A stretch of DNA of 64,000 nucleotides from Algoriphagus iocasae (GTDB lineage: Bacteria; Bacteroidota; Bacteroidia; Cytophagales; Cyclobacteriaceae), in NCBI RefSeq assembly GCF_014206875.1, contig NZ_JACIJO010000003.1, positions 660,066 through 724,065 on the forward strand, written 5' to 3'. How positions within the stretch are numbered: position 1 is the stretch's first letter; each line of letters begins with the position of its first letter. The notes beneath the pieces were generated by a model. It did no database searches, was not told the DNA's origin, and saw nothing but the letters and a program-made list of their open reading frames with translations. The position numbers and the translations under genes were made by a program. Below, piece by piece: positions 15,960-26,149 of this stretch.

Positions 15960-16402
15960 ACTTTTCAATAAATACAACAATCATCTACAAGGGAGATTGG
16001 CCCCGTCTCCTACACCGGACATCCAACATCCGCCATCGGACATCCCACTTCTTTACTCTTTAAACTTTAAACTCTTCACTTAAAACTTTTAAAACTGCAA
16101 ACTGCGACTGCCTACTTCGATTCGTTAAAAATCCCCCTAGCCCCCTTTTATTACGATTTTTATCCTATCAAAAATTGTCTACAAGGGGGATTGGTTCCGT
16201 CTCCGACACCGGACATCCAACATCTGACATCGGACATGCCACTTCCTTCCTCTTTAAACTTTAAAATCTCCACTTTAAACTCTCTTTTCTTTCAGACTTC
16301 TGACTTTAGCTTTCTGACTTCTCTCCCGTCTTCCGTCTTCAGTCCCTTTCAACACCCAACATCCTATCTTCCTCTTTATACTTTCAAGACTAACATCTAC
16401 AT
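15960..16402 (+). repeat. Intergenic heptamer-array block 1
   Basis: This fills the gap between convergent genes. It contains ACATCNN heptamers (about 16018-16050 and 16209-16240), CTTTAAA heptamers, GTCTTCC-type units near 16325-16345, and one copy of repeat C at about 16111-16200 (ATCCCCCTAGCCCCC ... AAGGGGGATT inverted ends). No coding potential is believed. Confidence 0.75.
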
Positions 16403-17509
16403 TCAGTTTTCAAAATCCTTTAAATAAGCCATTGCTTTTTGTGCTAGATATCCATTGGTTGATTTTGATAATTCTGTTACTTTTTTAATTACAAGAGGAT
16501 CATTTATATGATGTTTTGAAAACAATTCTAAAATTCTTATTTGTTGAACCATTTCCATACTCAGTAAACCAGCACTGAAATTTTTAATGACTTTTGGGCT
16601 AAGTTTTTCGGTTTCATAAAGCAAATCAAGAATTCTGTTTTTTCTTCCTAAATCCATCCTTGGGTAGTTGAGAAGGAGACGTTCCTGAATTTCCATACTC
16701 CTGAGGTCTTTTGGGGAGAAAACTTGAATGGCCTTCTCTGAAATAGAAAAATCTTCACTGGAAACTAATTCCATTACTACGTCTTTGATGCCTGGGTATT
16801 TTGAAAATTCTCCTTTTAATTCATTTAAAAACCATAATCGATCTGTGAGATCTATAGAACTCAAACCCAACTTTAAAAAAGACTCTGAAAATTGATTTCT
16901 ACTCCAGCTTCTTACCAATTCCTGATCTTCTCCATAAATTATTGTATAAAGCTTATAAGTGGTATAGGCAGCCCCTTCAACAGTATATTTTAATAGATCT
17001 TTATTGGTTGCTCCACTCACGCCATCAACACCAGCTAAACTTGGTTTTGAATTCACTACCAATTCATTATAAGAAATAGTGCCTAAGGGTAAGTTTGGGT
17101 CTGAAAGCAAGGAATGTAATCGCTTGTATTCAGCCGTAATAAATGGATCATGGTCTTTTTTGCTGAGAAATTCTCCATTTGGAAGACTGTATCCCAAATA
17201 CCTCCCCGTAGGATTCCAATATACTGTGGCTACCAAAAGCCTGCATTGATTGTCGAAACAAACACTTGTTCGAATATTTTTTGAATAAAAGACAGGTATG
17301 TTATCCTTGGACAAGTGCTGCTCGATCGTATCTGCAGGCATATACTCTTCTTTGACCGGACTTATTTTGAACAACTTTTTTTCTACAGTTAATGAAATTG
17401 TCCTGCTGGTCTCATAGGCTATAGGATTGCTGTTTATCCAGGTTTCCAAAGGGAATGCCATGGTCATCATGATAGAAAAACAAAGCTTAGAAATCCAGGT
17501 CTTTATCAT
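16403..17509 (-). CDS. Secreted FMN-binding-like protein with HEAT-like C-terminus
   Basis: A 368-residue protein with an N-terminal hydrophobic signal (about 1-25). The central part carries GVDGVSGATNKDLLKYTVEG followed by AAYTTYKLYTIIYG. The SGAT tetrad preceded by Asp is the sequence at which FMN is covalently attached in RnfG/NqrC-type domains, and Bacteroidota homologues with V.GA.YT.Y.LW are extracytoplasmic electron carriers (family knowledge). The last 170 residues look like helical HEAT repeats (DLRSMEIQERLLLNYP, VQQIRILELFSK). The gene begins 1 bp after the FAD oxidoreductase stop, so the pair likely passes electrons between flavins. Flavinylation itself is inferred. Confidence 0.65.
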   Translation of the reverse strand: MIKTWISKLCFSIMMTMAFPLETWINSNPIAYETSRTISLTVEKKLFKISPVKEEYMPADTIEQHLSKDNIPVFYSKNIRTSVCFDNQCRLLVATVYWNPTGRYLGYSLPNGEFLSKKDHDPFITAEYKRLHSLLSDPNLPLGTISYNELVVNSKPSLAGVDGVSGATNKDLLKYTVEGAAYTTYKLYTIIYGEDQELVRSWSRNQFSESFLKLGLSSIDLTDRLWFLNELKGEFSKYPGIKDVVMELVSSEDFSISEKAIQVFSPKDLRSMEIQERLLLNYPRMDLGRKNRILDLLYETEKLSPKVIKNFSAGLLSMEMVQQIRILELFSKHHINDPLVIKKVTELSKSTNGYLAQKAMAYLKDFEN

Positions 17510-17510
17510 A

Positions 17511-18878
17511 TCAAGAGAAATTTGGAACGATTCCCCCTTGGCTTTGGATTAATCTCTTCAGCTCATCTAGGTTGACTTCTGCCGGAGTTGTATTTTGATC
17601 GATAGCTAAAGCAGCTGCCGAAGCAGCCGCCTGGCCCATTCCCATACAGGACGCCTGAACCCGTAATGCAGAATTGGCTAGGCGATCACTGCTAAGGCAT
17701 CTACCTGCTACCAAGAAGTTCTGGCTTCCATTTGGGATCAATGCCCTCAATGGAACCGTTGCCACCACTCCTTCTGAAAGGTGTTTAGGGGTTACCCCAT
17801 GTTCTATGATATGTAGATCAATAGGATAATAGGAATAGGAAAGACCATCCTCAAATACTTTTCCCGTGACATAATCCTCATGTGATACTTGATAAAGACC
17901 TTCTATTCTGTAGGTTTCACGAACCCCCGCCTCGGTTCTCATTTCTACTATCTTGGTGTTTTCACAACCTTCTTGTCTGCGAAGAAATTTCAAATGCTTT
18001 AGAAGAGAAGTCCTGCCATGAATATTGGCAAGGCTGTGACTTTCTGAAGTGGTGGAGTCCGCCCCCGCAATATGCTGGATATTGTCTCCTTTAGTTTTTA
18101 ATAGACCAATAATGTTGCCTCTGAATTCAGCTCTATTGAGTTCGCCTTTTTCAATTGCTGTTTCATAGGCAACTTTGATTTTCTCCAGATCTAGCTTTTC
18201 AAAATCATAACCCCCAATGGTAAACATCAATGTTCCTGGCTGAGATTCTTTTTCTTTTAAAACTTTAAAGCCAGCAATCTGGGCTGCCAATGCATTTCCG
18301 CTACAATCTATCACCTGTTTGCATTGGATTCTTGAGTGAATTCCTTTTCCATAAGTTTCAACTAACCAACGGCCTTTTTCAAATTTTAGACTGGTAGGGG
18401 TTTCATAATATCGAATCTGAACTCCCGCCTCCAAGCATTTTTGCTCCAATAGAATTGCATACAAGGATGCATTTAATCGTACTTGATGTCTCCAATGTTC
18501 CCTTCCATGGGGAATAGAAAAATTGGGAAGTGAATCTCCATTGAGGGTAACTGCTTCTTGAACCACTTCCCAACCGACCCCACTGATAATCTGTTCTCCC
18601 CAGGCAAAGAAAATCCCGGGATATGCCACTCCTGCCGTTGTGGTGGTACCCCCTAATTGACTTTGACATTCAATTAATACTACACGCTTACCAGATCTTC
18701 CAGCCTGAATAGCGGCAACTGCACCTGCAGTCCCACCACCTACGATGACAATATCTGTGTCAATTTCTCTTTCCTGGAATTTAAATGGGGCGACATAAAC
18801 GTCCCCTTTAGATATAGATGGTGCTGTTAACCCTACGGATATAACCCCTAAGGTTGAAAGCATTTTTCTCCTTTTCAT
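17511..18878 (-). CDS. FAD-dependent oxidoreductase (FAD_oxidored family), exported
   Basis: The preferred start is ATG 18878 (MKRRKMLSTLGVISVGLTAPSISKG), a Tat- or Sec-like signal; an ATG at 18902 adds eight residues. A dinucleotide-binding motif DTDIVIVGGGTAGAVAAIQAGRSGKRVVLIE lies after the signal, followed by QLGGTTTTAGVAYPGIF, characteristic of the PF12831-type family. Near the C-terminus NFLVAGRCLSSDRLANSALRVQASCMGMGQAAA is the second FAD-contact region. It lies downstream of the SusCD pair and directly upstream of the FMN-like gene, so it probably oxidises an imported or surface-processed compound. Substrate unknown. Confidence 0.88.
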   Translation of the reverse strand: MKRRKMLSTLGVISVGLTAPSISKGDVYVAPFKFQEREIDTDIVIVGGGTAGAVAAIQAGRSGKRVVLIECQSQLGGTTTTAGVAYPGIFFAWGEQIISGVGWEVVQEAVTLNGDSLPNFSIPHGREHWRHQVRLNASLYAILLEQKCLEAGVQIRYYETPTSLKFEKGRWLVETYGKGIHSRIQCKQVIDCSGNALAAQIAGFKVLKEKESQPGTLMFTIGGYDFEKLDLEKIKVAYETAIEKGELNRAEFRGNIIGLLKTKGDNIQHIAGADSTTSESHSLANIHGRTSLLKHLKFLRRQEGCENTKIVEMRTEAGVRETYRIEGLYQVSHEDYVTGKVFEDGLSYSYYPIDLHIIEHGVTPKHLSEGVVATVPLRALIPNGSQNFLVAGRCLSSDRLANSALRVQASCMGMGQAAASAAALAIDQNTTPAEVNLDELKRLIQSQGGIVPNFS

Positions 18879-18940
18879 GTTGTTAGTTTTTGGAAAAAGC
18901 ATCCCAGAAAATAATCTTTGTTCCTAGGATGTTCTTTGGA

Positions 18941-20386
18941 TTAATAACCTGGGTTTTGATCTGTTTCGGGATTGATGGCTCCGTTAAAATTGATTTCCTG
19001 CTGGGGGATAGGCCATAGGTAATGGGCTTCGGCAATAGTTTTGCCACGGTAAGTCAATATAGTTTCTGCAGCTTTACCTGTCCTTTTTAAATCATACCAT
19101 CTCTTTCCCTCAAATTGAAATTCATAGGCTTTTTCCTGAAGTACAGCATCGATAAACTCTTCCAAACTGTTGCTTTCAGCCACTAAATCTACCTCCGAAC
19201 TCTGGGTCGGGTTAAAACCGTATGCTCTCCGGTGAACCTGATTGTAAGCTTCAATAGCTTCTGGGCTTGGACTACCGGAAGTTCTTGCATCTGCCTCCGC
19301 AAAAATCAAAAGTACTTCAGGATACCTATAGATGGGTAAATCATTTCCAGCACCGTTTTGACTGATTGCATCAGGATCCACATACTTATTGCTAACCAAA
19401 GTTGTTGGCCCCAAACCAAAATCTATATTGTCCCAAAGATCTTTTCGTATATCCATTTCATCCCATTCCTGATAAAATAAATCTGTAGAATCACTGTAAT
19501 GGGCATATGCTCCTCCAAAACTAAAATATCCTGTACTTGGATGATTGAGAATCCAGAGGATGTAATTTCCCTGGCCGGGTTCCCGAGCATATTTTAGGTA
19601 GAATAATTCCTCTGAACTTGTTAACAATTCAGCGCCGAAAATTTTACTTCGAATATCTTCTGCGGAACTGATTGGGACTAGACTGAATTGGTTGGAATCT
19701 ATTACCTCTTTACTTTTTTCCCTGGCCATTTCATAGTCGCCCATGTTTAAATAGACATCTGCAAGCATGGCTTTTGCGGCAAAAACTGTGGGTCTTCCCA
19801 GGTGTTTTGGACTTTCTTTTAAATGGGTCTCTGCGAATTTTAAATCATTGACGATTAGTTGATAGACTTCTTCAGAGCTGCTGCGGGGAAGGTCTATTTG
19901 CTCCATCGTTTCTTCTGTTCTTAACGGAACACCTGCCCAATTTCTGACAAGATCAAAGTAGGCAAGTCCTCTAAGGAATTTTGCTTCTGCGGTGTAATAA
20001 TTGATATCCTCCTCACTGATGGAATTTCCATTGGGAACATTCGAAATCACCAAGTTTGCATTCCTAATTGCTAAATAAAATGAATCCCATCTACTACCAG
20101 CTGTATTCGTATTAGTCGCATTAAGGGCAGCAAAATCATTGTATTGGGCCCTGCTTCCTCTTCCGTATCCCCAGTCAGTGTGAGTGTCTAAAATCACGAT
20201 CTGTTCAGCACGGGTGGATCTTAGTGGGGTGTAAATTGCATTGACAGCTGCTTCTGCCTCTTCTGCTGTATTATAAAAATTTTCCACTGCCACTGTTTTT
20301 GGACTTTCGTCCAAAAGGTCTGAACAAGAGCTAAATCCTATCAGAAAAAGCCCTGCTATAAATATATTTTGAGTTTTGATTTTCAT
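18941..20386 (-). CDS. SusD/RagB-family surface lipoprotein
   Basis: Start ATG 20386 gives MKIKTQNIFIAGLFLIGFSSCSDLLDESPKT, a lipoprotein signal with Cys at about residue 21; a longer frame from 20410 overlaps nothing useful. Family marks are AEAAVNAIYTPLRS, KFLRGLAYFDLVRNWAGVPL, the C-terminal EKAYEFQFEGKRWYDLKRTGKA and the terminal NPETDQNPGY. It is the binding partner of the SusC gene 25 bp upstream and is followed by two flavin-linked genes in the same direction. The FecI/FecR pair upstream indicates induction by the cargo. Confidence 0.95.
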   Translation of the reverse strand: MKIKTQNIFIAGLFLIGFSSCSDLLDESPKTVAVENFYNTAEEAEAAVNAIYTPLRSTRAEQIVILDTHTDWGYGRGSRAQYNDFAALNATNTNTAGSRWDSFYLAIRNANLVISNVPNGNSISEEDINYYTAEAKFLRGLAYFDLVRNWAGVPLRTEETMEQIDLPRSSSEEVYQLIVNDLKFAETHLKESPKHLGRPTVFAAKAMLADVYLNMGDYEMAREKSKEVIDSNQFSLVPISSAEDIRSKIFGAELLTSSEELFYLKYAREPGQGNYILWILNHPSTGYFSFGGAYAHYSDSTDLFYQEWDEMDIRKDLWDNIDFGLGPTTLVSNKYVDPDAISQNGAGNDLPIYRYPEVLLIFAEADARTSGSPSPEAIEAYNQVHRRAYGFNPTQSSEVDLVAESNSLEEFIDAVLQEKAYEFQFEGKRWYDLKRTGKAAETILTYRGKTIAEAHYLWPIPQQEINFNGAINPETDQNPGY

Positions 20387-20411
20387 AAGAATTAATTTTC
20401 CAGTAAACATT

Positions 20412-23400
20412 TTAGAAACCCAGTCTTAGACCGGCAGTAATTGTTTTTGGGATAGGATAGGAGTAATGGTCTATTCCTTGTTGTGTTCCTGTTCCCCTTG
20501 AATTCACTTCTGGATCCCACCAAGAATACTTGGTTAAAGTGATGTAATTCTGCGCACTTATATAAATCTGGAAGTTCCGCATTCCCATTTTTTGGGAAGG
20601 AAAATTATAGGCGAGTTGGATATTTTTGAATCTTAAATAGGATCCATCTTCCACAAATCTGTCAGACATCCTGGCTGAAACATTTCTGCTGATGATCGGG
20701 TATTTGGCATCTGTATTATCCGGAGACCAATGATCATTAAGGACCTCTTTTGGCATATTCATTCCTTGTCCGTAATCTAAAGTACTCGGAATGGAACTCA
20801 CATTAAAAATATCGTTACCCTGTGAGCCTTGGATGAAGATATTAAGTTCAAATCCCTTGAATTGCATATTTGAATTAAGCCCATAGATGAAAGTTGGGTT
20901 AGGATCTCCTATGTAGGTCTTATCACTGTTGTTGATGGAGCCATCTTCATTCAAATCCTTGAATTTTATTCTGCCGGTTTCATCATATCCATCTTCAACA
21001 AATCCCCAGAATTGACCAATAGGTCTTCCTTCCCTCAGGATTGTGATATTATCTCCTACTACCAGAACATTTGTAAACGCACCCAGGATATCTTCTCCAT
21101 TGTTAAGACTAATTACCTTGTTTTCATTAAAAGAAATATTTCCAAAGAGTGACCATTTAAAAGAACTGTTGTTGATTACATTGGCATTTAGTCCGAATTC
21201 TATTCCTTTGTTCTGTACTTTTCCTACATTTTGGATAGTAGTTGTAAATCCCAGTGAACTTGGTAGCCTGACCGTATTCAATAGATCTTTAGTGTTTTTC
21301 ACATAGTAATCGGCACTGAAAGTAAAGCGATCATCCAAAATCCCCACATCTACACCTATATCAAATTGCTCTGTGGTTTCCCATTTCAGATCCCCCGGAA
21401 GTACTGAGCTTGGAGCAAAAGTGGTATACAAATCATTATTGAAAATGGTGTTTCCGGGACTCAACTGATTCAATGTCGCATAAGGCGATATGGCCTGGCT
21501 TCCTGTAAATCCGTAACTGGTTCGAAGCTTTAGGTCAGATATAGTGGGGTTATTTTGCAGGAATTCCTCTTCTGAGATTTTCCAGGCAAAAGCACCACTG
21601 GGGAAATAACCCCATTTGTTATTCTCACTATATCTGGAAGAACCATCAGTTCTAAAACTAAAAGTAAACAGGTATTTGTCTTTTAGGGAATAGTTTAATC
21701 TTCCCAAGTAAGATAAAAGTACAGAATTGCTATAGCCACTGCTCGGAATCCCCGGTGTTTGCGCGGCTCCTAAACTATAGGTTTCAAAAGAATCACTTAA
21801 AAAACCTATCCCGCTACCAGAAAGAAAGGTTGTTTGAAAATCCTGGTAGGTAAATCCCGCAAGCACGGTCAGCTTATGGATGGAACTAAAGGTTTTTTGG
21901 TAAGTCACATTGGCCTCACCCAATAAACTTCTAAACTGTGAAGTGCTTACACTTGCACTTCCGTCCGAATTAAAGAAATTTCTGGTAGTATAGGAATCTG
22001 TTCGATCATCTCTGTTTTCTATCCCTCCCGTAGCTTTGATGGAAATCTCAGGAATGGGCTTATATTCAAAAGTGAGGTTGCTTAAGACAATATTTGCTTT
22101 GACTACATTACTTTGTTCATTGATGTAGTTCAATGGGTTGATGATGTCTGGTGCAACGAAAGGAAACTCATTGCCTAGGACTGTGTAATTTCCATCTTCA
22201 TCATAAGGTTGGGAAATAGGGGAGGCTGAGATTGCAGCACCTATCATGGAATTCCCCCGTTGTCCGCCGCCACTATCTCTTCTTTCTGTTTTTAAACTGG
22301 AAAGATTGGAGTTGAAAATAAGGGAGAATTTTTCGTTTATTTCATGGCTGATGTTTGCTCTTAATGTATACCTGTCATAATCACTGCCTTTTACGATTCC
22401 TTCCTGACCAAAATATCCACCTGAAAGTGAAAACTTAGTTTTATTATTTCCTCCACTGACTGTAAGTGAACTAGAGTAAATTGGTGCATTTTGAAAGATC
22501 AGATCCTGCCAATCATACCCTTCTCCGAAAGAATTGATTTCTTGCTCTGTAAAATAAAGTGGGATGTTGTCATTCCCTGCCTGCATATTTTGCAGTCTGG
22601 CATACTCGGTACCGTTGAGTAAATCGAGTTTTTTCCTGAGTTTCTGACTGCTAAAGCTTGTCTCTAGGTCTACCCGGGTTTTTCCTTCGGTACCCTGTTT
22701 GGTAGTGATCAATACCACGCCGTTGGCTCCCCTGGAACCATATATTGCTGTAGCTGAAGCATCTTTTAACACTTCAATACTTTCAATATCATTGTTGTTG
22801 AGTTGTGTAGGGTTTCCAGAATAAGGAAAACCGTCCACCACATAAAGTGGGTCATTCCCTCCTTGAATAGAGTTGGTACCACGGATTCTGATACTGGTAG
22901 GTGCTCCTGGAGAACCGTTATTCTGAATCACCTGGACTCCTGCTGCTCTTCCGTTTAAGGCTTGCATGACATTGGAGGTAGGAAAGGCATTTAATTCTTC
23001 CGACTTGACCTGGGCAACTGAACCGGTTAAATCACTTTTATTGACCGTGCCATAACCTATCACAACAATCTCATCCAGAGATTTTGAATCTTCTGCCAAA
23101 ATAACTTCGATAGAAGTTTGATTTTCAATAGCAATAGTTTGACTTTGAAATCCAACAAAAGAAAAAACTACTTTTTCACCTGGTTCAACTTCTATTTGAA
23201 ATTCACCATTTTCATCAGTGACTGTCCCCCTAGTGGTACCTTCTATCAAAACCGTGACTCCAGGCAATACCAGTCCCTGTTCATCTTTAACTAATCCTTG
23301 TAAAAGCTGAAATTTGGATTGCTCAATAGAAATCTCAATCAGATTCTTAGCCTGCCTTGGAGCATTTTTGACGATGATATTCTCATTAATCTGTTTGAAA

Positions 23401-23717
23401 TTCAAAGATGATTCTTTGGCAATTCCCAGTAAGATATCATAAACACTTCCGTTTTTGGGGATATTGATCAGTTCTACCTGATTAATTTCTTCAAATGAAT
23501 AAACAAATTTAAAATCTGTTTGCTTTTCTATTTCCTCAAGGACTTTAAGAATTTCCGAGGAGGAATTTTTCAATTCTATATATACTTTGTCAATACTTTT
23601 TGTCTGTGCTTCTGTATTGTTTGCCAATAAAAAGCTCATCGAAAAAATCTGAAGTAAGAAAGCATATGCAAGTTTTTTGGACATGTCCAATAAATGATAG
23701 ATTATAACATTTTTCAT
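20412..23717 (-). CDS. SusC/RagA TonB-dependent transducer with N-terminal STN domain
   Basis: A full-length, 1101-residue receptor. After the signal peptide (ending ..NTEAQT) residues about 45-115 form an STN signalling domain (EILKVLEEIEKQTDFKFVYSFEEI). A carboxypeptidase-regulatory-like domain (LLQGLVKDEQGLVLPGVTVLIEGT) follows, then a TonB box and plug (SLDEIVVIGYGTVNKSDLTGSV; RIRGTNSIQGGNDPLYVVDGFPY) and the barrel to the terminal GLRLGF. The STN domain is what contacts FecR-type anti-sigma factors, and a FecR gene lies 138 bp upstream, so this receptor both imports and signals. It is the core of the uptake locus; cargo unknown. Confidence 0.96.
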   Translation of the reverse strand: MKNVIIYHLLDMSKKLAYAFLLQIFSMSFLLANNTEAQTKSIDKVYIELKNSSSEILKVLEEIEKQTDFKFVYSFEEINQVELINIPKNGSVYDILLGIAKESSLNFKQINENIIVKNAPRQAKNLIEISIEQSKFQLLQGLVKDEQGLVLPGVTVLIEGTTRGTVTDENGEFQIEVEPGEKVVFSFVGFQSQTIAIENQTSIEVILAEDSKSLDEIVVIGYGTVNKSDLTGSVAQVKSEELNAFPTSNVMQALNGRAAGVQVIQNNGSPGAPTSIRIRGTNSIQGGNDPLYVVDGFPYSGNPTQLNNNDIESIEVLKDASATAIYGSRGANGVVLITTKQGTEGKTRVDLETSFSSQKLRKKLDLLNGTEYARLQNMQAGNDNIPLYFTEQEINSFGEGYDWQDLIFQNAPIYSSSLTVSGGNNKTKFSLSGGYFGQEGIVKGSDYDRYTLRANISHEINEKFSLIFNSNLSSLKTERRDSGGGQRGNSMIGAAISASPISQPYDEDGNYTVLGNEFPFVAPDIINPLNYINEQSNVVKANIVLSNLTFEYKPIPEISIKATGGIENRDDRTDSYTTRNFFNSDGSASVSTSQFRSLLGEANVTYQKTFSSIHKLTVLAGFTYQDFQTTFLSGSGIGFLSDSFETYSLGAAQTPGIPSSGYSNSVLLSYLGRLNYSLKDKYLFTFSFRTDGSSRYSENNKWGYFPSGAFAWKISEEEFLQNNPTISDLKLRTSYGFTGSQAISPYATLNQLSPGNTIFNNDLYTTFAPSSVLPGDLKWETTEQFDIGVDVGILDDRFTFSADYYVKNTKDLLNTVRLPSSLGFTTTIQNVGKVQNKGIEFGLNANVINNSSFKWSLFGNISFNENKVISLNNGEDILGAFTNVLVVGDNITILREGRPIGQFWGFVEDGYDETGRIKFKDLNEDGSINNSDKTYIGDPNPTFIYGLNSNMQFKGFELNIFIQGSQGNDIFNVSSIPSTLDYGQGMNMPKEVLNDHWSPDNTDAKYPIISRNVSARMSDRFVEDGSYLRFKNIQLAYNFPSQKMGMRNFQIYISAQNYITLTKYSWWDPEVNSRGTGTQQGIDHYSYPIPKTITAGLRLGF

Positions 23718-23854
23718 ACCTTTACTTTAGGTTAAATCTTTGAATATGGGGTTTAGCTAATTGACAGAAGGAATTTTCTTTCTGCTTTCCGGCTGGAAGT
23801 GTTGCAGCACTTTCAGCCTACTTTTTTGTTTTTTTATTGCATGGGCATTCGATT

Positions 23855-24934
23855 TTATTTGAAAGTTATTTCCACTTGTTTTCCATTGATTTTATAATTG
23901 AAGTCGAGCTTATAGCTTAAGCCTAATAAAATGTTTTCTAAGCTTTCGTCCTGATAAGTTGCGGTAATGGTGGGGGTTCGTCTCTTCATACCTTCAGTTT
24001 TGATATTGACTCCATACCAATTGCTGAGTTCATCTACTAAATCCTGGAATTCAGCTTTGTCAAATGTGATGGTCTTTTTGGTCCAGGCAATAACTCTTTT
24101 CGTATCGACTTTCTTTTTAGGACTGATTGATTTATCTAATGTGACTGCCTCTCCAGGAGAAAGAATTTCGCTTTCTAAATGATTTTGATTTTCAACCTGA
24201 ATGACACCTGAAACCAGTGTGACCTCAGTCGCCTTTCCCTCAAAGCTTCGGATATTAAAGGAAGTGCCTAATGCCATGGTGGTGAACTGACCTGTATGAA
24301 CAATAAATGGTCTTATAGTGTCCTTAGCCACTTCAAAGAATGCTTCACCTTCTAGAAAGATTTCCCTCGAACTTTCCTCAAATTGATTTTGGTATCTGAT
24401 TTTACTTCCGGCATTTAAAATCACTTTTGACCCATCTGATAATCTGATCGATGACTTTATCCCTGGAGCATTTTCATTTGAAACCCATTCAACAGAATGT
24501 AACTCAACAGGAGGTTCCATACTGAGTTCTTTCATGTATACCCAAATTCCAGCTGTCAACAACATTGCTAAGGAAGCAGCAATGCCTAATACTTTTAAGT
24601 TGAATCGATTGTTGATAGGCAAGTCTCTTGCTTCGTCTTTTATTCGATATTCCGGGACTTTACTGACCTGTTTTGCTTTTGCTTCTGAAATAATCCTTTT
24701 CCAGAGCTGCTTTTTATCATGCTCCTCTAATCTTAATTCATTTGATATGGCTTTTGAATCATTTAACCAAATGACTAACTCTTTGGCTTCACGCACCAAT
24801 AGAATCTTTTCAGGATGATTTTTGAGGAACTTCTCCCACTTTTCCTGATCTTTTTGATTGGGATCAAGGATGAATTTCCTGAACCGACGGTCTAAGGCAA
24901 ACTCTTCAACTGTAGAATAATTTGATGCTTTCAT
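23855..24934 (-). CDS. fecR: FecR-family anti-sigma factor
   Basis: A 359-residue inner-membrane protein: a cytoplasmic N-terminal part (1-112) expected to bind the sigma factor, one transmembrane helix (about 113-134, LKVLGIAASLAMLLTAGIWVYM) and a periplasmic FecR domain (about 155-250, with IRLSDGSKVILNAGSKIRY and FFEVAKDTIRPFIVHT). The C-terminal DUF4974 region (about 288-357, FDKAEFQDLVDELSNWYGV) receives the signal from the SusC STN domain. It lies between the ECF sigma gene and the SusC gene on the same strand, the classic layout of cargo-induced loci. Confidence 0.95.
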   Translation of the reverse strand: MKASNYSTVEEFALDRRFRKFILDPNQKDQEKWEKFLKNHPEKILLVREAKELVIWLNDSKAISNELRLEEHDKKQLWKRIISEAKAKQVSKVPEYRIKDEARDLPINNRFNLKVLGIAASLAMLLTAGIWVYMKELSMEPPVELHSVEWVSNENAPGIKSSIRLSDGSKVILNAGSKIRYQNQFEESSREIFLEGEAFFEVAKDTIRPFIVHTGQFTTMALGTSFNIRSFEGKATEVTLVSGVIQVENQNHLESEILSPGEAVTLDKSISPKKKVDTKRVIAWTKKTITFDKAEFQDLVDELSNWYGVNIKTEGMKRRTPTITATYQDESLENILLGLSYKLDFNYKINGKQVEITFK

Positions 24935-25044
24935 TTTAAATCAATTACCCTACAGAGGGGGAAAGCTTGATTTGTTATCCTCTTTTTTCGAGAAAAAAAT
25001 AATATTTATAGAAATTCTAATGAATATTTAAAAATTCTGTAAAA

Positions 25045-25638
25045 TCATAAAAAAATAAACCATTCTATTGTTATATATATAAAGGTTAAAAGGATCTTTC
25101 GTAGCTTTTTTAAAGCTTTCCAAGCCAAAGTATAAGTTGACTTAAGGTTGATTTCAAGGATATCAGCTGTTTCCTGATAGCTATAATTCTCAAAGAATAA
25201 TAGGTGTATGGCTTTCCTTTGTTTGGTAGAGAGTTTTTCGAAAGCCTGATCCAATTTTTCCTTTTTTAAATAAAAAAGATCCTCTTCTGATATAGGATCT
25301 TTTTGAGGTTGAAGCAAATTAGATTCCATCTGATTCAAGTCAAGATCTTCTAGGAAAAGATGTTTTTCTTTGCCTAAATCTCTTTTGATCTTATTGCTGA
25401 GGGATCTTAAAAGATAGAATTTACAATTCTGGGGAGTTGAGAGATTTTCTCGATACTGCCATATCTCTAAAAATAACTCTTGAATTGCATCCTGAACTAA
25501 AACTTCCTCATGACAAATGCTCATTCCGAATCTGAATAAATCCTGAACATATTTCTCATAAAGAGATTCTAATCCATGGATTTTTCCAGATTTTAGGTTT
25601 GACCAGATTTCGAGATCTTCAGAAATTTTCGATTCCAT
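25045..25638 (-). CDS. ECF RNA polymerase sigma factor (FecI-like)
   Basis: The protein has 197 residues from ATG 25638; a TTG three codons earlier is less likely. Sigma region 2 spans about residues 20-90 (LESLYEKYVQDLFRFGMSICHEEVLVQDAIQELFLEIWQY) and region 4 about 130-180 (FEKLSTKQRKAIHLLFFENYSYQETADILEINLKSTYTLAWKALKKL). The C-terminus ends in an unusual hydrophobic tail (LLTFIYITIEWFIFL). Together with the FecR gene 110 bp downstream it should drive transcription of the SusCD locus on cargo binding. The upstream gap contains repeat A copy 2 and a heptamer array. Confidence 0.92.
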   Translation of the reverse strand: MESKISEDLEIWSNLKSGKIHGLESLYEKYVQDLFRFGMSICHEEVLVQDAIQELFLEIWQYRENLSTPQNCKFYLLRSLSNKIKRDLGKEKHLFLEDLDLNQMESNLLQPQKDPISEEDLFYLKKEKLDQAFEKLSTKQRKAIHLLFFENYSYQETADILEINLKSTYTLAWKALKKLRKILLTFIYITIEWFIFL

Positions 25639-25882
25639 CGAATTCAAGAAAATAATTTTGGGTTTAATTGCTTAGTATAATATAAGCTATTTTTAGTTTA
25701 AATCTTTGTATATCAAATAATACCAGATTTAATACAGGCATTCGAATTGATTTACCAATATATCCAAAGATTACTATCCTGTTGTATCGGTTAAGAATCC
25801 CGATCCGACTTCAGTATTCAAGTTTTATTCTTTAAAATCTTTATTCCTAAAGATTGAATTTTCATTCTCTAAAAGTTTATAA

Positions 25883-26029
25883 TGTATATCCGCTTTCTTA
25901 CCAGTAGCCAAAGAAAAAAGGGGGTGAGGGATTTTTCAACGTGCTATGGACAGTGGACTGTCATCGGAGGATGATTATCCGCGACTTTCTAAACACATTT
26001 ATTAACTACTGGCTCCATTGCGGATAATC
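25883..26029 (+). repeat. Dispersed repeat A, copy 2
   Basis: About 85% similar by eye to copy 1: begins GTATATCCGCTTTCTTACC, contains a TGGACAGTGGACTGTCATC stretch and ends with GATTATCCGC / GCGGATAATC inverted arms. It lies upstream of the ECF sigma gene. Confidence 0.75.
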
Positions 26030-26149
26030 AGAAAGTTTACAAATAAAATCAGCTTAGTTAGGATTTTTATATTTTTTTCGATCTTAGTTTTTGATCAATA
26101 ATCTTTGGAAATTGATATTTTTCAAATCTAAAGGATGGGGTTTGTAAAA

